DNA of 64,000 bases from Armatimonadota bacterium (GTDB lineage Bacteria; Armatimonadota; Fimbriimonadia; Fimbriimonadales; Fimbriimonadaceae): contig JACRPN010000005.1 of NCBI GenBank assembly GCA_016223145.1, positions 377,809-441,808 of the forward strand, given 5' to 3'. The notes beneath the pieces were generated by a model, which was given only the letters and a program-made list of their open reading frames with translations, was not told where the DNA came from and made no database searches. The position numbers and the translations under genes are program-made. Below, one piece after another: positions 47,022 through 55,021 of this stretch (its first letter is position 1; every line of letters begins with the position of its first letter).

Positions 47022-47106
47022 CCTGGCCACCTGATCACCTGACCACCTGACCACCTGACCACCCAATGCCCAATGCCCAATGCCTAATGCCTAATGCCTA
47101 ATGCCC
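47022..47106. repeat. Intergenic ACCTGACC and CCAATGC tandem repeats
   Basis: CACCTGAC repeats come first (about 47022-47062), then six or seven copies of a 7-bp unit, CCAATGC/CTAATGC (47063-47106). The second part runs into the start of the next gene, and one ATG there is part of the repeat. Confidence 0.85.
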
Positions 47107-47673
47107 ATGCCTGACCTCGAACCCACCCCAAAGAAGAAGCGCAAGATCGGGCGCAAGGTGCTGCTCGGGCTCCTGGTGATTGCAGGAATCGCGGCGTGCT
47201 TCCCAGGGGTTCGCCAGACGGTGCAAGGGGTGTACGACCTCTACCAAAAGGGTGTCTTCACGCACGCCGAAAAGAAGGACTATTCCGGCACCAACACCCA
47301 AAACCTCTTGGCGTTGCATACGGCGCTGATGCTGGTTCACGATAGCGACGGGCAGTTCCCGGAAGGCAAGACCTGGATGGACGACGTGAGGCCGCGGCTC
47401 AAGACGTACATCACCGGCGAATCCGGCTTCAAAAAGCTGATCCGGCCGGACCTGTTGCCTGAGAAGGAAGGCGTCTTTGGCTACGCGCTAAATGATTCCT
47501 GTGCAGGCAAGTACAAGGACGACATCAAGGACCCGGACAACACGCCGCTGGTGTTCGTTAGCTCCGACACCTCGAAGAACGCGCACGGCGACCCCAAGAA
47601 GCTGCTGCCGAACCCTCAGATGGAGGGCGGGAATCTGGGGATAAGTGTGAGTGGGAAGATCCTAAAGCTCTGA
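47107..47673 (+). CDS. Single-pass membrane protein, unknown function
   Basis: The product is about 188 residues: a Lys/Arg-rich head (PTPKKKRKIGRKVLL), one membrane helix (LLGLLVIAGIAACFPGV) and a periplasmic domain. The section FGYALNDSCAGKYKDDIKDP and the following DNTPLVFVSSDT resemble the C-terminal part of prepilin-like 'H-X9-DG' proteins found in Armatimonadota and Planctomycetes, but the pilin signal is missing. The start is uncertain, because 47101 and 47107 are both ATG and the first is part of a repeat. No function assigned. Confidence 0.65.
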   Translation: MPDLEPTPKKKRKIGRKVLLGLLVIAGIAACFPGVRQTVQGVYDLYQKGVFTHAEKKDYSGTNTQNLLALHTALMLVHDSDGQFPEGKTWMDDVRPRLKTYITGESGFKKLIRPDLLPEKEGVFGYALNDSCAGKYKDDIKDPDNTPLVFVSSDTSKNAHGDPKKLLPNPQMEGGNLGISVSGKILKL

Positions 47674-47695
47674 AGGGCGCCGCACCGCGTTTTGG

Positions 47696-47701
47696 TACAA
47701 T
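47696..47701 (+). promoter_or_regulatory. -10 box (TACAAT) upstream of E1 fusion gene
   Basis: TACAAT lies 58 bp upstream of the ATG at 47760, giving a leader of about 50 nt. No good -35 sequence is seen. Confidence 0.45.
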
Positions 47702-47759
47702 AGCGCATCCGTCAGCACCCCGCCGGAAACACGTTTCAACGTCGAGACGAGGCCCCAAT

Positions 47760-49727
47760 ATGTCCACCACCCAAGCCAACAAAACCCTGAACAAGCTCGA
47801 TTTCCTTAAGCTCATGATGCTCAGCCGCGAAGGCGACCGCCGCGAGGGCATCCTGCTCCGGCAATCGAAAGGCTGGTTTCAGATTGGCGCGCTGGGCCAC
47901 GAGGCCATCGCTGCGGTCAATTGGGTGCTGCGCGAGGACGACTGGATCTTCCCTTATTACCGAAGCCGCGCGCTGATGCTGGCTCGGGGCCTGAGCAGCT
48001 ACGACCTGGCGCTCGCCTACCTGGCCAAGCGCGATTCGGCTTCGGCGGGCCGCATGATGCCCGGGCACTATCATTCCGCCGAGCACAACGTCTTCAGCGT
48101 GCCCACTCCGACCGCCGGCAATATGCTCCCCGCCGTCGGCTGCGCCTGGGGCATGAAGCTTGAAAAGAAAGACTCGCTGGTCGTCGCAAGCGTGGGCGAT
48201 GCGGCCTCCCGTCAGGGGTGCTTCTACGAGGCGCTGACATTCGCGATCCAGGAGAGCCTGCCCGTGATCTTCATGGTCGAGGACAACAAGTACGGCATCT
48301 CGACCCCGACGAACCGGATGCTTCCATTCAACCTGGGGGTCTTTTCCAAGGATGTTTTTGTACACGTGGACGCCCACCATCCCGACAACGTGCTCGCTGC
48401 CGCCACCGTCGCGGCCAACAAGGCGCGCAGCGGGGGAGGGCCGACGCTCTTGTGGTGCGAGGTCGAGCGCCTGGGCAGTCACACCTCCAGCGACGACCAC
48501 CGCGTTTACCGGTCGCCCTCGGACATTGACGAGATGCAAAAGCGCGACCCGATCACGCTGCTGCGAAACGAACTGATTGCTGCAGGAGAACTGACCGAAG
48601 AGGAGTTCAACGCCTGGCACGAGGAGATCGTCAAGCAGGTCGATGAAGAGTACATCCGCGCTGAGAAGGCCGCTGACCCCGACCCCGCTGCGGTGTTGGA
48701 GCACTCGTTTGGGCAGGTCCCAGCCGCCGAGGCGCCTCCGATCCAGACTTCCGACAAGACCAACATGGTCGCCACGATCAACACGACCCTTCGCAAGGCG
48801 CTTGAGTCCGACCCGAAGGTCGTGATGTTTGGCGAGGACATCGAGGACCCGAAGGGCGGCGTCTTCGCGCTCACGAAAGGGCTCTCGGAGTCTTTTCCCA
48901 ACCAAGTCTTCAACTCGCCGCTCGCTGAAGACACGATCCTAGGGGTCGCCGTGGGCATGGCGGTTTATGGAATGAAGCCGGTCTTCGAGCTTCAGTTCAT
49001 CGACTTCATCTCTCCCGGCTGGAACCAGGTTGTGACGAACATGTCGACCCTGCGCTGGCGGACGAACGGGCAGCTCAAGTGCCCGCTGGTGATCTACGCT
49101 CCCAGCGGCGCGTACTTGCCCGGCGGCGGAATCTGGCACTCGATGTCCGGCGAGGGCTATCTCACGCACACCACAGGCCTCAGGGTAGCGATGCCCAGCA
49201 CGCCTGAGGACGCTGCAGGGCTTTTCTGGACCGCGATCCAGGGCGACGACCCCACCTTCATCCTGGTGCCCAAGCACATCTTCCGCAAGGGCATGCCGGT
49301 CGAGAAGGTCGAGCCGGTGCCGTTTGGCAAGGCGCGGATTCGGCGCGAGGGCTCGGACGTGACGCTCGTCACGTGGGGCAACGGTACCGAACTCGCCGAG
49401 GAAGCCGCGGCCAAGCTGGAGGGCGAGGCGAGCGTCGAAATCGTGGACCTGCGGAGCCTTGTGCCTTGCGACTACGAAACGATCAACCGCTCATTGGAAA
49501 AGACCGGCCGGCTGGTGGTGCTCTACGAGGACAACCGCACGGGCGGCTTTGGGCAATCGGTGGTGTCGGAGCTCGTCTCCAACCCCGAGAGCTGGAACAC
49601 CTTCCTCTCTCCACCGCAAGTGGTAGCGCGGCAAGATGTTCCGATTGGCTTCAACCCGGTGCACGAGTACGCGGCGTTGCCGAGCCTGGAGGACGTGCTG
49701 AAAGCGGTTCGGGTGGTGATGGAGTAG
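47760..49727 (+). CDS. Fused E1 alpha-beta subunit of 2-oxoacid dehydrogenase
   Basis: The 655-residue protein joins the two E1 chains of a branched-chain 2-oxoacid (or pyruvate) dehydrogenase. The alpha half (about 1-300) has the TPP motif VGDAASRQGCFYEALTFAIQ and LPVIFMVEDNKYGIST. A linker rich in Ala/Glu follows. The beta half (about 340-655) has VVMFGEDIEDPKGGVFALTK and the conserved GAYLPGGGIWHSMSGEGYL. It decarboxylates the oxoacid and loads lipoate on E2; no E2 or E3 gene is in this window. Substrate class cannot be fixed, but the fused form is common for the branched-chain enzyme. The stop is followed directly by a GAGAAGC-type repeat and a four-helix-bundle cassette. Confidence 0.88.
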   Translation: MSTTQANKTLNKLDFLKLMMLSREGDRREGILLRQSKGWFQIGALGHEAIAAVNWVLREDDWIFPYYRSRALMLARGLSSYDLALAYLAKRDSASAGRMMPGHYHSAEHNVFSVPTPTAGNMLPAVGCAWGMKLEKKDSLVVASVGDAASRQGCFYEALTFAIQESLPVIFMVEDNKYGISTPTNRMLPFNLGVFSKDVFVHVDAHHPDNVLAAATVAANKARSGGGPTLLWCEVERLGSHTSSDDHRVYRSPSDIDEMQKRDPITLLRNELIAAGELTEEEFNAWHEEIVKQVDEEYIRAEKAADPDPAAVLEHSFGQVPAAEAPPIQTSDKTNMVATINTTLRKALESDPKVVMFGEDIEDPKGGVFALTKGLSESFPNQVFNSPLAEDTILGVAVGMAVYGMKPVFELQFIDFISPGWNQVVTNMSTLRWRTNGQLKCPLVIYAPSGAYLPGGGIWHSMSGEGYLTHTTGLRVAMPSTPEDAAGLFWTAIQGDDPTFILVPKHIFRKGMPVEKVEPVPFGKARIRREGSDVTLVTWGNGTELAEEAAAKLEGEASVEIVDLRSLVPCDYETINRSLEKTGRLVVLYEDNRTGGFGQSVVSELVSNPESWNTFLSPPQVVARQDVPIGFNPVHEYAALPSLEDVLKAVRVVME

Positions 49728-49846
49728 GGCGAGAAGCGAGAGGCGAGAAGCGAGAGGCGAGAAGCGAGAAGCGAGAAGCGAGAGGCGAGAGGCGAGAGGC
49801 GAGAGGCGAGAAGCGAGAGGCGAGGGGCGAGGGGCGAGGGGCGAAG
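49728..49846 (+). repeat. GAGAAGCGAGAGGC tandem repeat, 5' arm before four-helix-bundle gene 2
   Basis: About 17 copies of a 7-bp unit (GCGAGAG/GCGAGAA, later GCGAGGG) fill the space between the E1 stop and the next ATG. Segment 49798-49822 can pair with 50269-50293 at 22 of 25 positions. Confidence 0.9.
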
Positions 49847-50257
49847 ATGCGGGAGGCGGCAGGTTTTGAAGACCTGGAAGTCTGGAATTCAGCGATGGAA
49901 TTCGCAGAGCTTGTCTATCGGGTATCTGCCGAGTTTCCGCGTGAAGAGCAATACGCCCTGGTCAGCCAACTGCGTCGTGCAGCCGTCTCGATCCCATCCA
50001 ATATAGCTGAGGGATGGGGGCGTGGACCGGGCGCTGCGAACCTCAACCACGCCCGGATCGCTCGGGGATCGTGTTATGAGGTTCGAACTCAGTTGCTTCT
50101 TGCTGATAGGCTGGGACTAGCCTCCAGCCGCTCCGTCGGCGAAGCGATCGATCGGTTGGGATCGCTGCAGCGGCTCCTCGGCGCGTATGTGCGAGGGATG
50201 GAGGCCAAACACGTGAGGGAGACACCTGCGAACTATGGCGCGGATGACGCAGACTGA
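49847..50257 (+). CDS. Four-helix-bundle protein (23S rRNA IVS/S23 family)
   Basis: The 136-residue protein is a full-length member of the family: FEDLEVWNSAMEFAELVYRV, FPREEQYALVSQLRRAAVSI, then the signature PSNIAEGWGRGPG. It ends with the usual helix pair. The product is about the normal family length, unlike copy 1. The gene sits between the E1 fusion and pdxS and is bracketed by inverted GCGAGAGG-type repeats. Function unknown. A ribosome-binding site is not clear; GCGAGGGGCGAAG just before the ATG is repeat DNA. Confidence 0.85.
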   Translation: MREAAGFEDLEVWNSAMEFAELVYRVSAEFPREEQYALVSQLRRAAVSIPSNIAEGWGRGPGAANLNHARIARGSCYEVRTQLLLADRLGLASSRSVGEAIDRLGSLQRLLGAYVRGMEAKHVRETPANYGADDAD

Positions 50258-50268
50258 TCGAGCCCTTT

Positions 50269-50293
50269 CGCCTCTCGCCATTCGCCTCTCGCC
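50269..50293 (-). repeat. 3' arm of inverted repeat around four-helix-bundle gene 2
   Basis: CGCCTCTCGCCATTCGCCTC begins 11 bp after the stop. It is the inverted counterpart of the tandem repeat at 49798-49822. Confidence 0.75.
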
Positions 50294-50297
50294 CAGG

Positions 50298-50303
50298 TAC
50301 AAT
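50298..50303 (+). promoter_or_regulatory. -10 box (TACAAT) before pdxS
   Basis: TACAAT ends 11 nt before the pdxS ATG at 50315; transcription would begin only a few nt upstream of the start codon, giving a very short leader. It is placed directly after the 3' cassette arm. Confidence 0.5.
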
Positions 50304-50314
50304 CTAACCCCTCT

Positions 50315-51250
50315 ATGTCTACTGAAAACGGCTCGATGAACGTGCGAAAGACCTGGCGCGAGAAGGTCGGGCTGGCGGAGATGCTCAAAGGCGGCGTCAT
50401 CATGGACGTCACCAACGTCGAGCAGGCGAAGATCGCCGAAGACGCCGGCGCGGTCTCGGTCATGGCGCTGGAGCGCGTGCCCGCGGACATCCGCGTGCAG
50501 GGTGGCGTGGCGCGCATGTCCGACCCCGAAATGATCCTCGCCATCAAGGAAGCCGTGTCCATCCCGGTCATGGCCAAGTGCCGCATCGGCCACTTTGCCG
50601 AGGCGCAGATTCTCGAGGCCCTGGAGATCGACTTCATCGACGAGAGTGAGGTGCTGACACCGGCCGACGTTTCGAACCACGTGGACAAGCACGGGTTCAC
50701 CGTGCCGTTCGTATGCGGTGCGCGGAACCTGGGCGAGGCTTTGCGGCGCTGCGGCGAGGGAGCGGCGATGATCCGCACGAAGGGCGAAGCCGGCACGGGC
50801 GACGTGGTCGAGGCCGTGCGGCACATGCGCACGATCATGGCGGACATGGCCCGTGTGCAGGCCACCCGCGAGGATGAGCTCTACGTCGTCGCCAAGGAAC
50901 TTCAGGCGCCGCTGGACATGGTGCAGCACGTCCACAAGACCGGCAAGCTGCCGGTGCCCAACTTCAGCGCGGGCGGCATCGCGACGCCGGCCGACGCGAG
51001 CCTGATGATGCAGCTTGGCGCGGAGAGCGTGTTCGTGGGCAGCGGCATCTTCAAGGCGGGCGCTTCGCTCTCGCCAGAGGAGCGGATCAAGGCGCAGTCG
51101 CGGCGCGCCAAGGCGATCGTGGAGGCGGTGCTCTTCTACGACCAGCCCAAAAAGCTGGCCGAGATCAGCAAGAACCTGGGCGAGCCTATGGTCGGCATCA
51201 ACGTCAGCTCTCTTGAAGACAAAGAGCTGATGGCGGTCAGGGGTTGGTAG
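50315..51250 (+). CDS. pdxS: Pyridoxal 5'-phosphate synthase lyase subunit PdxS
   Basis: The 311-residue enzyme builds pyridoxal phosphate from ribose 5-phosphate, glyceraldehyde 3-phosphate and ammonia. Family hallmarks include [52 protein letters not shown] and [18 protein letters not shown]. The C-terminal [16 protein letters not shown] is also typical. The glutaminase partner pdxT, often adjacent, is not in this window. It converges on the exported-protein gene at 51257. Confidence 0.97.
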   Translation: MSTENGSMNVRKTWREKVGLAEMLKGGVIMDVTNVEQAKIAEDAGAVSVMALERVPADIRVQGGVARMSDPEMILAIKEAVSIPVMAKCRIGHFAEAQILEALEIDFIDESEVLTPADVSNHVDKHGFTVPFVCGARNLGEALRRCGEGAAMIRTKGEAGTGDVVEAVRHMRTIMADMARVQATREDELYVVAKELQAPLDMVQHVHKTGKLPVPNFSAGGIATPADASLMMQLGAESVFVGSGIFKAGASLSPEERIKAQSRRAKAIVEAVLFYDQPKKLAEISKNLGEPMVGINVSSLEDKELMAVRGW

Positions 51251-51256
51251 GCCACT

Positions 51257-52561
51257 CTACGGGTAGCTCATCGCGACATCGTCCGCGTTCGGCTTCGCGA
51301 CAGACCGACGATCCCCACCGTCGTCCTTCCCGTTCGGTCCCACGCTCCACACCTTGAAGCTGTTCTTGGAGGCCCGGAATCGAAGGGGTCCGTCTGAGAA
51401 TGGATCGTTCAACTCGGCTGGAAGCGTCTTGGGCCAGAAACCAGTCTTGCGCTTCTCGCCGATAGCAAACACGAGAGCTCTATCGACTCGCGTGCTCGCC
51501 CGGGCTCTCCCTTTCGAAGTTGCGCAGACCTCCGACAACGGCAAGCACACTCTGGGCAGAAGGTAGCTCGCCTCCTGGTGAGCTTCGAATATCGTGGTTT
51601 CGCGCCTCAAGATATCTTCTGCCGCCTGGAAGTCGTCAGGATGCTCTGCGATGAGCGGAAGCACTTTGCGCCAGAACTGAAGCAGCCGAACCTCGGCAGC
51701 GTCTCGCATCGCCTTTGAGAGGGGAATTGTCGGGGTCTCAGGTGGGTCTTCACCAGATGAAAGGGCGCGGATCTCATCGAGGCTCTTTGCCGTTCTGGCG
51801 ATCATGATTCCGCCGGATGCTTCACCTCGGAGAGCGCGGAGCAGGTCGGGCTCCTTGGGGCAACGTGCAAGCACGTCGGCGGCCATTTTGAGCGCTGGTA
51901 CGCTCTCGGGCTTCTCTTTGGCGATCTGAACCGCCGCCTCTTGGACGAAACCCTGCGCGGTGATCTGCACCAGGTAGCCGATTAGCAACCCTTCCTGGCC
52001 GATGTGCGCGCTGACGCGGAACGCGGTTTCAAGATCGGATTTTGCGCCTGTGAGATCGCCGCCTCGGGAGCGGATCAGAGCCCGGGCGCAAAGGAGGCGG
52101 ACCACCCTCTTGAGTGGTGCCATTTCTGGAATCAGGACGTGTGCTCCAAGCTCCCAATTGCGCCTGTAATCCACTTTAGGCTTGCGCGAGGCGGCCTCCA
52201 CTTCGGCGAGGAAAGGCTCCAACTTGGCGAGCACGGCTCGAAAGCTCTCTTGCTGGACTTGAGTGGCGGATCTGGAGAAGATCAGCTCGTCCAGAGGTTC
52301 ATCGAGCATGAGGACCGATCGCGCCTCTTTCATCACCTCAGGCGACTTCAGATAGGTGATCGCCGCGTTCTCGGCGTCGGGAGTCTTGCCGTCCGGCAGG
52401 GCGTCGGTCGGCTCTACCGGAATGCCCTCTTTCCTCGCCGCATCCCGTTCGGCGTCCAGCATGGCGGCGGTCTGGGCGATGTCGTCCCCGGAGCCGCAAC
52501 CCCACAGCAACGCGGCGGGGATCGCCCAAAGCGCATGACGGCCGATTAGAGTGCCTTTCAA
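51257..52561 (-). CDS. Exported protein, tandem paralogue 1 (lipoprotein-like)
   Basis: The 434-residue protein has a lipoprotein signal (ALWAIPAALLWGCGSG). The rest is mainly helical. It shares the layout of the next gene (52660-54108): a middle stretch (RVVRLLCARALIRSRGGDLTGAKSDLETAFRVSAHIG versus the paralogue's ARGLFHARRGHTREAIEDFD) and a C-terminal motif FKVWSVGPNGKDDGGDRRSV. The motif 'vYSvG.dg.DdGG' ends many secreted proteins of Armatimonadota and Planctomycetes. No function known. Both paralogues read in the same direction with about 100 bp between. Confidence 0.75.
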   Translation of the reverse strand: MKGTLIGRHALWAIPAALLWGCGSGDDIAQTAAMLDAERDAARKEGIPVEPTDALPDGKTPDAENAAITYLKSPEVMKEARSVLMLDEPLDELIFSRSATQVQQESFRAVLAKLEPFLAEVEAASRKPKVDYRRNWELGAHVLIPEMAPLKRVVRLLCARALIRSRGGDLTGAKSDLETAFRVSAHIGQEGLLIGYLVQITAQGFVQEAAVQIAKEKPESVPALKMAADVLARCPKEPDLLRALRGEASGGIMIARTAKSLDEIRALSSGEDPPETPTIPLSKAMRDAAEVRLLQFWRKVLPLIAEHPDDFQAAEDILRRETTIFEAHQEASYLLPRVCLPLSEVCATSKGRARASTRVDRALVFAIGEKRKTGFWPKTLPAELNDPFSDGPLRFRASKNSFKVWSVGPNGKDDGGDRRSVAKPNADDVAMSYP

Positions 52562-52659
52562 CTGGGTTCTCCAGCACCAAGTACGTCTGCCCGCCTCGCG
52601 AGGTTGTGTTTTGGGCGAACTCTATTGGACCCGCGGTCTCTCGGCATTACGCGCAAAGG

Positions 52660-54108
52660 TCAAAACCAATCTGGACCGATTGGGCGGACCCGGCGGTCGG
52701 AGGCTGGGAAGTAGGCCACGGTGTCTCGCCCGTAGTCATCCCCAAATCGCCGACTCCTCTCATATTCAGCACCCGTCAGACCGCCGTCATCCTTCAAGTC
52801 CTGGCCAACGCTGTACACCCGGAAGGTGTCGCCCTTCACCACGTACTTGAGAGGATCGGCGTTGAAAGGGTCGACGGCGTGGACTCCAGCCTCGGCGAGC
52901 GACTTTGGCAGGCGCTTGTGCTTTGCGCGATAGGCAAGTACACCCAACTCTGCCTCTACGACGCGCCTCCGAGCTTCCTCATTCACGAACGCGCGTCCAG
53001 CCTGAGCAAAGACTGGGAAGAGGATGGACGAGAGCAAGTTGGAGGGCCTGTGAGAGCGTGAGAACTCGTACTCGATGGCCAAACGGTCCATTCGGTCGCC
53101 GACAGCGATGGGGTTGAACCCGCTATGCTTGGCCTCTTCGAAGATGAGGCACCAGAAGTCCAGCGTGCGGGAGGCATAGGCCCGGCAGACCATTTCCCGG
53201 TCAAGTGTGGGCGGCAGAAGCCATCCACTCTCAGAGGAGTAACCAAACGCATCTTCGTTTTCGGCGCGAAGCTGCTGGAAGAAAGACACCCAGTGCCGAG
53301 CTGTGTAGTAGCCATAGAAGGCCTCACCCTTGAAGCACTTCTCCACATCTGCCTTGGCGGGCAGATGTTTCATGCTTTCGGCGAGTTGTGCCAACGCCGA
53401 AGGGTCATCCGCCCAGACGGTGGCCGCTTCGCTTCGGAAGGCCATGGCGATCGAATCGATGGAGATGGACACCAGTGCGCCAATGAGAATCGGCTCCTCA
53501 CCGACATGGGCGGCCACGCGCGAGACCGTGTCGAAATCCTCGATCGCTTCTCGCGTGTGGCCCCGGCGGGCATGGAACAGTCCGCGTGCGCCCACAAGCT
53601 TCGCCATCGCTTTCATGTCGGCGAACTCAGGAAAGAGCAGATTCGGCCCCTTGCTGAAGTCGCGCTCAAAGTCGCAATGCGGACGCTTGGAACCCTCCTC
53701 AAGGAGTTTGATCGCGGGGTCAAACTTCTTGAACGAGGCGGCAAGCTCAGCGTGATGCGTCTCCAAAGGGTCGGCCACCCAGTCCATGACTTCAGATGGC
53801 ATCTGGTATCGCACTCTCTCGAAATTGGGGATTTCGGCTTGAATGGCCGCGATCGCCTGACGGTAGAGCGGCGCAGCGTTGTCCTTGTCCGCAATCGGCG
53901 GGTGCGGGCGCATGTCTTGCGGCGTCAGCGGGATGCCAAGTTCCCTGGCTCTTTGCTCGTTCTCGGCAAGCTCCGAGGCAGCATCGGCAAAGTCTTGCCG
54001 CACCCAGAGCCACCCGCCGCCGGCGGCCAAGAGGGCCAACGCGAAGGCCCATTTGAACAGCTTGAAGCCGAATCGGCCCAGTCGGCGCAAAAAACTGACG
54101 CGACGCAT
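52660..54108 (-). CDS. Exported membrane-anchored protein, tandem paralogue 2
   Basis: The product is about 482 residues. It has a basic N-terminus (RRVSFLRRLGRFGFKLFKWA) and one membrane helix, then a helical domain resembling that of the neighbour (51257-52561), including EEPILIGALVSISIDSIAMA. It ends FRVYSVGQDLKDDGGLTG, the same terminal motif. The shared parts indicate a tandem duplication followed by divergence. I chose the ATG at 54108; an in-frame ATG at 54138 would add ten residues. Function unknown. Confidence 0.75.
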   Translation of the reverse strand: MRRVSFLRRLGRFGFKLFKWAFALALLAAGGGWLWVRQDFADAASELAENEQRARELGIPLTPQDMRPHPPIADKDNAAPLYRQAIAAIQAEIPNFERVRYQMPSEVMDWVADPLETHHAELAASFKKFDPAIKLLEEGSKRPHCDFERDFSKGPNLLFPEFADMKAMAKLVGARGLFHARRGHTREAIEDFDTVSRVAAHVGEEPILIGALVSISIDSIAMAFRSEAATVWADDPSALAQLAESMKHLPAKADVEKCFKGEAFYGYYTARHWVSFFQQLRAENEDAFGYSSESGWLLPPTLDREMVCRAYASRTLDFWCLIFEEAKHSGFNPIAVGDRMDRLAIEYEFSRSHRPSNLLSSILFPVFAQAGRAFVNEEARRRVVEAELGVLAYRAKHKRLPKSLAEAGVHAVDPFNADPLKYVVKGDTFRVYSVGQDLKDDGGLTGAEYERSRRFGDDYGRDTVAYFPASDRRVRPIGPDWF

Positions 54109-54243
54109 ACTTGCGTGACGGGATGGACCTCGCCACATGTTCTGATCTTACACCGAAATCGGCAAGTTCTTTCCCAATAATCGCACGAGATTCCTGGCGA
54201 AAGTACCGTGCCCTGGCGCTAACGCCTGCGGAACAACTCCAGC

Positions 54244-54735
54244 ATGAAGAGGCTGGCTCTGGCGGTAGTGTGTCTCGCGGCGTATGCCGTTGCGGACTAT
54301 CAGATCATCGACAACGCACGCGGCATCGGCCGCGTCATGGTTTCGGGCGGCTATGCGGACTTTCAGACGGGTGTGGCACACCTTTCCGACGGGTTCAACA
54401 CCATCGCTCAGGGCAGGTTTGGCCTGGACATGGTGCAGGCTGGCGGCCGCGCAAACTATCACTACACCGTTCGTTGCGAGGAGCTTACGTTCCTGAACAT
54501 CGCGGGTTCCAGGGCCATGTTCATGGGCCCGGCAATGCTCGCAGCCAAGGACAGCTCGGGACCTGTGGCGGTTCCGGGAACGATTATCGTGACACTCGAC
54601 GACGGGCACATGTCCCAGGTTGCAGATCACATGAAAATGGAGTTTCGCGCGGCATCCAACGGCAAGCTGTGGAAGGTCGAGGGGTCGCTGGCGCGGGGCT
54701 CGATTGTCGTGTCTCCTGCTACGATCAATCCCTAA
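54244..54735 (+). CDS. Small secreted protein, unknown function
   Basis: The 163-residue protein has a signal peptide (KRLALAVVCLAAYAVAD) and a beta-rich mature domain (YHYTVRCEELTFLNIAGSRA). No family recognised. It is divergent from the exported paralogue pair and ends at a strong hairpin terminator. Confidence 0.65.
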   Translation: MKRLALAVVCLAAYAVADYQIIDNARGIGRVMVSGGYADFQTGVAHLSDGFNTIAQGRFGLDMVQAGGRANYHYTVRCEELTFLNIAGSRAMFMGPAMLAAKDSSGPVAVPGTIIVTLDDGHMSQVADHMKMEFRAASNGKLWKVEGSLARGSIVVSPATINP

Positions 54736-54760
54736 TCCAAGCACAGAAAGTTTTGCTTGC

Positions 54761-54798
54761 GGGGTCTTGCGTCGGGGGGCGCAAGGCCCCGATTTCCG
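54761..54798 (+). terminator. Hairpin terminator
   Basis: GGGGTCTTGCG (54761-54771) pairs with CGCAAGGCCCC (54780-54790), with one G-T pair, around an 8-nt loop, 25 bp past the stop. The U-tract is poor (GATTTCCGTTTG). Confidence 0.6.
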
Positions 54799-54902
54799 TT
54801 TGAGAGCGGTGGACGATTGCGGATTGCGGACTGAGATACGAGATCGGCCATCTTAAGATCGGCAACCTGAGCAATGTGACTCGGGATTTCAAATTCGGTA
54901 GG

Positions 54903-54948
54903 GCGGGCCGAAGCCCGCTCTCCCTGAAAAGGCGGGGTAAACCCCGCC
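54903..54948. repeat. Dispersed double-hairpin element, family C (second copy)
   Basis: GCGGGC/GCCCGC surrounds CGAA, then TCTCCCTGAAAA and GGCGGGGTAAACCCCGCC. The layout matches 17230-17276. Confidence 0.85.
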
Positions 54949-54980
54949 CTCGCTCGCGCAATCCACAGGACCCAACACCC

Positions 54981-55021
54981 AAATGCCCTAATGCCCTAAT
55001 GCCCTAATGCCTCAATGCCCC
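54981..55021 (-). repeat. GGGGCATTA octamer tandem repeat
   Basis: Five octamer copies, reading TAATGCCC on the plus strand. On the minus strand the repeat provides the last codon and TGA stop of the GH5 gene (55012-55017). Confidence 0.85.

Noticed and set aside
49728..49846. Possible CRISPR or coding repeat in GAGAAGC array
   Set aside because: Seven-base period with no spacers; it is a simple repeat.
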